A stretch of DNA of 64,000 nt, taken from positions 13,467,701 through 13,531,700 of the forward strand of contig JAVTVX010000004.1 in the NCBI GenBank assembly GCA_033439265.1, given 5' to 3'. The first letter of the stretch is position 1; each line of letters begins with the position of its first letter. Shown piece after piece: positions 58,055-64,000 of the stretch. A model generated the notes under the pieces. The model worked only from the letters and a program-made list of their open reading frames with translations. It was not told the origin of the DNA and ran no database searches. The position numbers and the translations under genes are program-made. Source of the DNA: Dillenia suffruticosa. Taxonomy: Eukaryota > Streptophyta > Magnoliopsida > Dilleniales > Dilleniaceae.

Positions 58055-59153
58055 TACAATTATGATTAATCGGATTGTATTAAGTTTTGTGAAATCTGTA
58101 ATTAAAGGTTTCTTCTAAATTCTCATACATGAAATTAATCAAATAGTTATGCTCATAATCTCATATGGATTTTATTGATTGGACTAATCTCATGCAATTA
58201 TATTAGTCATTCATGTGTTCAATCTCAAATCATCAAAACGTTAGACCCTATAACATTTGAAGTATTAAGATCAATAACATAATCTCATCAAACAATAACA
58301 ATGCCAATAAAACTCAAAGAAAAGAAATAAATCAACCCATATAATTAATTAGAAAATAGAATTCATCGAGTTTTAAGAATAAAGTAAATTAACTAGACAT
58401 TTAAAAGAAAAATGAAAAGATAATAAGAAACATTACAACCCTTTTGCACATGATGGATATAGAAATCATGAATGAATGGTGGCTACTAAGGGTTGTGAAA
58501 AAAAGCAAAAGAGGGTAGAGTCGTGGGTGAAAGGTGGGAGGCGTGAATGGGAGGCGTGAATGATTCCAATGTTGTCCGCCCTAGTGTTATATATATAGGA
58601 GTAGAAATCTTAAAACAATTTGGAAACTTGAACTTTTTAGAAACTTGGTGTTTGACTTTGATTTGGAAACTTGTTGTTATTGGAATGATAAAAATCTTTT
58701 GCTTCCTCAGAAATTTGGAAACTTCCTTTCAATCTTGATGATTGATTATCTTCTAAATTGTCAGCAAATTAATTTCTAAATTTTCAGTAGCTAGTTTCAT
58801 TTTTCACAAAAAAAAAAAATTGACTTCTAACACTGTAGTAACTTCAGCCCAAATTTTGGAAGTCTTCTAACCAGAATCAGACTCTGCACTCTTCACAAGA
58901 TTTGTAGATCTTGAAGTCATCATTCCAATACCACAAGAATTACTGCAATCAAACATAAGACCAAAAAGTTATGCCCAAAATATTGACTGCTACTTGTCCA
59001 GTCCAAAATTAGCAAGTAAACCCAAAGTTTCCTAAATCATTAATCATGAAATTAAATAAATATAATATCATAAAATATGATTTAAAATAGTTACAAAGTT
59101 CATAAATAAATGCTAAAAAAATATAATTCAAATATATAAAAATGTTGCTATCA
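58055..59153 (-). repeat. Athila-2 5' LTR, truncated
   Basis: About 1.1 kb matching the right part of 48524-49994 and ending ttgctatca. Divergence from its partner is clearly higher than between the copia LTR pairs, pointing to an older insertion. Confidence 0.75.
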
Positions 59154-59647
59154 AATTCACTCTCTTGGCTACAATGCACTCAAAGATAGCTCAACACTCA
59201 AGTCATTTTGTTCCAACACACGATCAATAAGACAACAAAAATGTGACATTGACAAGAAAGCAAGCTCTGAACAAATTCATTCATTCAAGCTTTCATATAT
59301 TATACATATGAAGGAGACAAGATTCATACAAATTAAGCTAAGTACAAAAGAACAAAGTATATTGTTGAAAGGACATATATGCGGGGTACGTAGAAACAAA
59401 GTACATAGACAAGAAAACTAAAAGCGAAAAGAGGGAGTATTCTGCTCCAAACAGGTCAGCAACTCAAAGCCCAGCATTGCTCCCTTATGCCTCACCGACC
59501 AGGATCGCCCTCCAAGACTCCACTTTTTTTCTCTTTCATTTCCTAACTCCTTAGGACTAGGTTCATCCGAAATGTGATGGGTACAAACTCTTACCCCTGC
59601 CCTTTGGCCATAAAATGCTTGCAAAAAACCATTAGGAGGCAACTATG
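59154..59647 (+). other. Tat-2 3' UTR, resumed after Athila-2
   Basis: Begins cactctcttggct..aatgcactca, the landmark of the 47835-48523 array, then passes into unique sequence. No LTR was recognised before 59648. A minus-strand frame (59642-59418) has no known motif. Confidence 0.55.
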
Positions 59648-62093
59648 TGTAACACCGATTTTAGATGACTATATATCATGTGCTACTCCTCATAATTCTA
59701 AATATATATTAACATCCTTTTGAGATATTTAAAATATAATTTTAATTATCTATTTATTTATTTTGAAGTTTCGTCTCAAAATCACTAAAACTGAAAATTT
59801 TATCGATAATCCGAAAACCTTCTCGACAAGTGCCAAAAAGGCCTAAAGAAGTCAAAAAAATGGCTAAGGAAGGGCCTACATACTTAACAAAAGTATTTAA
59901 ATGAAATTTCACATTTTTAAGAAATTTCAGACAAAATTTTATTGGGACCAAAAATGTAAATTTGTTAAAAGTTAGGGATTTAAATGCAATTAAGAAAAGT
60001 TGAGGGATTAGGTAGCAAGCCACTCAGTGATGGGCAATTGGAGCCAAATGATTGATCAAGAGGGCAGCAAGGTTGGTTAGTAACCACATAGGATTGTTCC
60101 ACATTCAAAAAAACTCATAGGATGACAATTTATGCATGAAATGTAATTGAAATAGTTTGTATTAGTTGTAAAACTTCTCCTCTTGACATGGACATCCAAC
60201 AAGACTCTTAATGAAGTGCATGGAGCTTGCTTGAATCAATAATTATATGGTTTGAGTATTAGGACAAGTGGATGGCTGAGATAATGCATGGGATGATCCA
60301 ATGGTCAAAGAAACTTTGTTAGGTTTATAAAGGAACTTGTTTTGAGGAATTTGGTTCACTTTTTCTTCATTCCTCCTCCCTTGGACGAAAATATGAAGAC
60401 TCATTCTCTAAAATTGAGTTCAACCATGAAGCCAAAGAGGTAAGAGTATTGTTGGAAATTTTGATTTCAAGATGGAGGTGTAGAAATATTGTATTAATGT
60501 GTTGTGATTTGATTTTTGCTAAGTTGTTATAAAAGATTTTCAAGGATTCAAAGGGAGTACTAGTATATTTTGTTAGCAAGAGAGTTTAAAAGGAAGGTAA
60601 CTTGTTTTAACTTGTACAAGAATTAAATCATTTATTGAGTAGTTACATTAATATCTATACTAGCATACTAGATATTAAATTTTAGATTTGAGTATTGTGT
60701 AGTTTTGTTATGATATCTCACTCTGTAGGAATCAAAAATCTAAACCGTTTATTTGTGTAAAAACTAGACTTCCTAAACTTTAAAATGGTATATTATATAA
60801 AACATTTCATGAAGGAATCGATTTTGAGTGATTTTTGGGAGTTTAGCATAATTCAGCCATTTTGTTTTCATACTCTGTGTATGACCAGTATCCTGTGTCA
60901 AATTTTAAAATATCTTCTATATGGAATTTGGAGAAACTTAAAACATGAAAGTTTTAAATCTCTATCTTATCTTTAATTTAAGCTAAACATCACTTGAATC
61001 AGAGAAATAGGCAGAAAGTTATAATATTTTTACTTAAACTGCGTAGAAGTAGTTTTTAAAGCCCAAATTGAAATTAAAAAGAAATTTTGTAAAACTATAC
61101 ACATAAAATCTCAGGATGATATAAACTAGAAGATCTTAGATCAATGTCTTCTCTTCGATTAGAAATAAGAATCACTTAAATTGGAGGAATATATAGGGAG
61201 ATATAGAGTTTCTCCCAAAACTGCATAGAGTTAAATTTTGGAAACTTAGATTTGAAATTTTTCTAATTATGAAATTTGAGGTTTTAGCTTAAAGAAAAAA
61301 TTTCCATATACAATTCGTAATTTTATGATATGATATTATCGAAATAATTGACGAATTATATATTGTTTAATCTAGGCGTAGGGTTTCGTTTTCGTATGAG
61401 GGTTGACTCGCTCAAGAAACGAGGACAGTTAGGGGGATCCCCAGTCAATCTGAATGGGATGAACTATTTCTGATTTTAAATGAAAATTAGTTTGATTATG
61501 ATTTTTATAAATAACTTTTGAAATGTAATTTAGAAATGGTTTAATGTTTGTGACAAATCCTGAAATGATATTCTATGAAAATTGTATATGATATTATGAT
61601 GACTGATAGTACCATATTTTTTTTTACGAATAAAGATTTATAAATGATGACATGTGACACATATGTATGATTATGAGATGGTATATAATGGCTATAACGC
61701 ACTTCTTATCACGATATTGAGCATTTACCCGATGAGGTGACATGACGGGATACCACAGGAGGATGGTTTGACTTACCACTTTCACAAATTCATTTATTGT
61801 CATTATATATAGTTTTTGCAGCTCACTCACTGAGTATGTGGATTATACTAACCCCTCATATTTAAAATTTTCAACTTATACTACACTTGACTTACATCGA
61901 AGTACTGTTCCATAAGTTCTACTGAGAGACACTACTGGTTAAGTATTCATACCCATCTTTGTTTACGATTGAACCACGCATATAAATATTATATGTAAAT
62001 TTGAGGCAAATGATTTAAAAAAATTTCTGAAAAATATTTTTTTTCAAATCTTCCGCTATATGATTTAACTTAGGATGTCGAGTAGGGTCATGA
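59648..62093 (+). repeat. Possible solo LTR of a Del/Tekay-type gypsy element
   Basis: Starts TGTAACACCGATTTTAG. Internal landmarks include gggtttcgttttcgtatgag, a gaggacagttagggggatcc segment and gcagctcactcactgagta. It closes with cttccgctatatg and gatgtcgagtagggtcatga. This order recalls long plant chromovirus LTRs. A terminal CA is not preserved (gatatt), the flanks ctatg and ttagt do not match as a duplication, and no internal region follows, so the call is tentative. Confidence 0.4.
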
Positions 62094-62557
62094 TATTAGT
62101 CATAATATTAGCCTTGCATCACCTCGGTGTACGAGTAAGGCATGAGTGTGCCATGAGGAGTCGCGGCGGTCTGTTTATCAGTCTCTTGTTAGGCATAAGA
62201 TTTTTTCCCGTAAATAATGCGACCTATAGACTCACGAATAAAAGTGGAAACATCATGAGAGTGCTTGATAAGATACAGCTGATGATCAGCATGCAAATCC
62301 CTTTGCATTACCTTGATCATGTGCCTCTCAGTCTACTTAAGCTACATTCGTTGCCCTATCTCTCTCCAGTGGCTCAACTATCAAATCTAATCTCATGTTT
62401 CTGAAACTAACAAATTAAAAATAAACAAATTATTAATGGTAAAACTAACAATACATATTTTTATATTTGAATAAAATTTTATATTTTCTGAAAGTTTAGA
62501 CATCAATTTATATTTAACTTTAAGATTATTGGTATTTCTATATTTTTAATAAAAAAC
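62094..62557. other. Unassigned DNA before Tat-3
   Basis: One frame of 109 codons (62075-62404) is open but has no recognisable motif. The rest is AT-rich. Confidence 0.45.
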
Positions 62558-63316
62558 TGATAGTATCGGGTCCAACAAGCCATAATCATAAAGCTTACAA
62601 ACTACCAAGTAACCACTCAATAAGAATTTGAGATAACCAAGCAAGTGCTCAATCGAACACTCTAAATTAAACCTCTCGGCCACTGCTTAGTTGAACTTTC
62701 TTAGCTAAACCTCTCAACTACTACTGAGTGATCTTTCACTAAGCAACTACTGAGTGATGACTTCATAAGGGAGTCAAGATCATAATCACACGAGATATGA
62801 ATCTCTTAAAATCTCGCCCTATAAGAAAGAAAATCTCTATGACAATTTTAACTTCTCTTAATTCTAGAAAATTCTAAATCTCTTAAAAATTTATTATTAC
62901 AATTTTTATAATCTCAAAAGGTCTCTAATGATCACTCTATAAATTAATTAATTTCCATAATATAAAAAAATTTCTAACGATCTCTCCATAATATAATTAG
63001 GGTTTTGACACCCCCCTAAGCAAGTGACTGGTCATGCATATGCATACTATATATACCGAGTAAAAGTGACCCATCAGGAGGCACTAGATATACACATTAC
63101 ATAAAGACAACATAGGGCAAAAAACTATGACTCTTTTTAGTCTGTTCTCTCCTTTATCATTACTCCTTCTGACTTAAGTGTCAAAACTTCCTATGTCAAA
63201 CCACTTCCTACGGATATTTTAAAGGTCTTTCCATTGACAAAGATCCATCAGGCACATCAACACCGGTTGTCGAGTCAGCAAAGCAGTTTATCTATGGAGC
63301 AAACATACCTTCAACA
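62558..63316 (+). repeat. Tat-3 5' LTR
   Basis: About 759 bp, begins tgatagtatcgggtccaac and ends accttcaaca. Homologous to Tat-1 and Tat-2 LTRs (aaccataatcataaag-type start, aagcaagtgact/agcgagagactt block, cactcc..ctgactt block). Confidence 0.75.
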
Positions 63317-63319
63317 AAT

Positions 63320-63339
63320 TGATGATGTCCATGGGAACA
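63320..63339 (+). other. Tat-3 primer-binding site (variant)
   Basis: TTGATGATGTCCATGGGAAC follows the LTR and corresponds to TTGGCGCCGTCTGTGGGAAC with several changes. Confidence 0.6.
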
Positions 63340-63349
63340 AACTGACTGT

Positions 63350-64000
63350 TTAGCCAAAGAAATTCCACACCCAGTTTCATTGTCTTTCTTATCACCATTC
63401 CACCCAAAAAGGAAGAAAGGAAATAACATTTCCAAAGTCCTGTCTAAGGCAAGAGGACAAACATCTGACTTCATGGACCCTCCTCCACCAGCAGCTCTAG
63501 CTAATCATTTGGACACTACCATTATCCACTCACAGCATCAGGCAAAACCGCCCTCGTAGGGAAATTCCAAGTTGCCTATTGCCCAACCTCAAGGCTAGCC
63601 AACTCCTCCCCCATTCAACCTCTCCTAACTAAGTCAACCACTCCCAAATGCAAAAGCTGGAATTCCAAATGTAGGGTATGAGTAAATAGTTGGAAGAACT
63701 CAGTCACGCCCTCAGACAAGAAACTTCGTCCTCCTCTAAGAGGTCAGGGCACTCACGCTCACACAGATCTCAAAATCGAAGACATCGAGAACCCTTAGTA
63801 ACCTCTTGACAAGATCCAGACGACATGAAAAACCAAGTTAAGGAGCTCATGGCCGTTAAACTTAAATGTGCTCGCATGGGACGGGATGATACTTTCCAAT
63901 GCACCACTAACCCATCACCATTTATCCAAAGTCTCCATTGAGCTGATACCACGAGATATACTCCTTCCTCCCATGGAGAGGTATGGGAGCACCACCAACC
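63350..64000 (+). pseudogene. Tat-3 gag N-terminal remnant
   Basis: Translation gives a Pro/Gln-rich N-terminus, a basic RRHREPL segment, KELMAVKLKCARMG, then NPSPFIQSLH followed by a stop. SPF followed by an aliphatic block marks the beginning of the Tat capsid domain. At least two stops are present. Confidence 0.6.

Larger units (their letters stand above)
48524..59153 (-). mobile_element. Athila-2: gypsy element with large internal deletion, host of CACTA
   Basis: Direct repeats at 48524-49994 and about 58055-59153 are homologous over more than 1 kb (for example cccttttgcacatgatg.atatagaaatcatg and ggagtagaaa). Gag and protease remnants lie on the minus strand at 57660-55805. The segment next to them (about 55490-55380) matches the integrase C-terminal region, so RT, RNase H and the integrase core are absent. 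Possible target duplication aatac (48519-48523) / aattc (59154-59158), one mismatch. The element sits in the Tat-2 3' UTR repeats and itself contains the CACTA insertion at 51554-55197. Confidence 0.8.
62558..64000 (+). mobile_element. Tat-3: 5' end of a third Tat-type gypsy element
   Basis: The LTR, primer-binding site and start of gag are present; the element runs off the right edge of the window. Confidence 0.75.

Noticed and set aside
1..64000. tRNA or rRNA genes
   Set aside because: No cloverleaf A/B-box pair or rRNA segment was recognised by eye. The primer-binding sites contain only tRNA 3'-end complements. A tRNAscan run would be needed to exclude them fully.

Overview
The window reads as plant nuclear DNA, most likely from a eudicot. 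It is AT-rich, full of simple-sequence runs, and dominated by repeat families found in plants: Ty1/copia elements primed by initiator-Met tRNA, Ty3/gypsy elements of the Athila and Tat types, an RTE-type LINE with a (TTG)n tail, and a CACTA (En/Spm) DNA transposon. No bacterial-style operon, CRISPR array, rRNA or tRNA was seen. Lineage names rest on motif recognition only; no database search was possible.

Region 1 (1-17070) is low-copy-looking DNA. It holds the only convincing host gene, a two-exon minus-strand gene (exons 11225-11141 and 9253-9003) for a 111-residue protein of unknown function. It also holds a truncated RTE LINE (5240-6297), a gypsy gag scrap (11825-12430), an RNase-H-like fragment (16728-17070), a 60-nt-arm fold-back (1091-1249), a 174-bp tandem duplication, a 26-nt perfect inverted repeat (15618-15759) and many microsatellites.

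Region 2 (17071-31338) is a tail-to-tail pair of related copia retrotransposons. Copia-1 (17071-24423, plus strand, TSD tttat) has an almost continuous gag-pol frame broken by four stop codons, one of them made by an internal tandem duplication. Copia-2 (24570-31338, minus strand, TSD ttatc) is older and more decayed. Their shared 3' regions face each other as a long imperfect inverted repeat.

Region 3 (31339-64000) is a nest of decayed gypsy elements. Tat-1 (about 31394-43109, plus strand) is interrupted by Athila-1 (about 32050-39374, minus strand), which has kept its 5' LTR and primer-binding site but lost its 3' LTR. Tat-2 (from 43631, plus strand) carries a tandem-repeat array in its 3' UTR. 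Athila-2 (48524-59153, minus strand) is inserted in that array, and Athila-2 in turn contains a 3.6-kb CACTA element (51554-55197, TSD ctt). To the right lie a possible Del/Tekay-type LTR (about 59648-62093) and the start of a third Tat element (62558 to the window edge).

None of the transposon proteins is intact. The window's biology is therefore mostly insertion history, with one small conserved-looking gene at its left. Candidates for something less usual are that gene, the hairpin-forming segments, and the tandem arrays arising inside the transposons.
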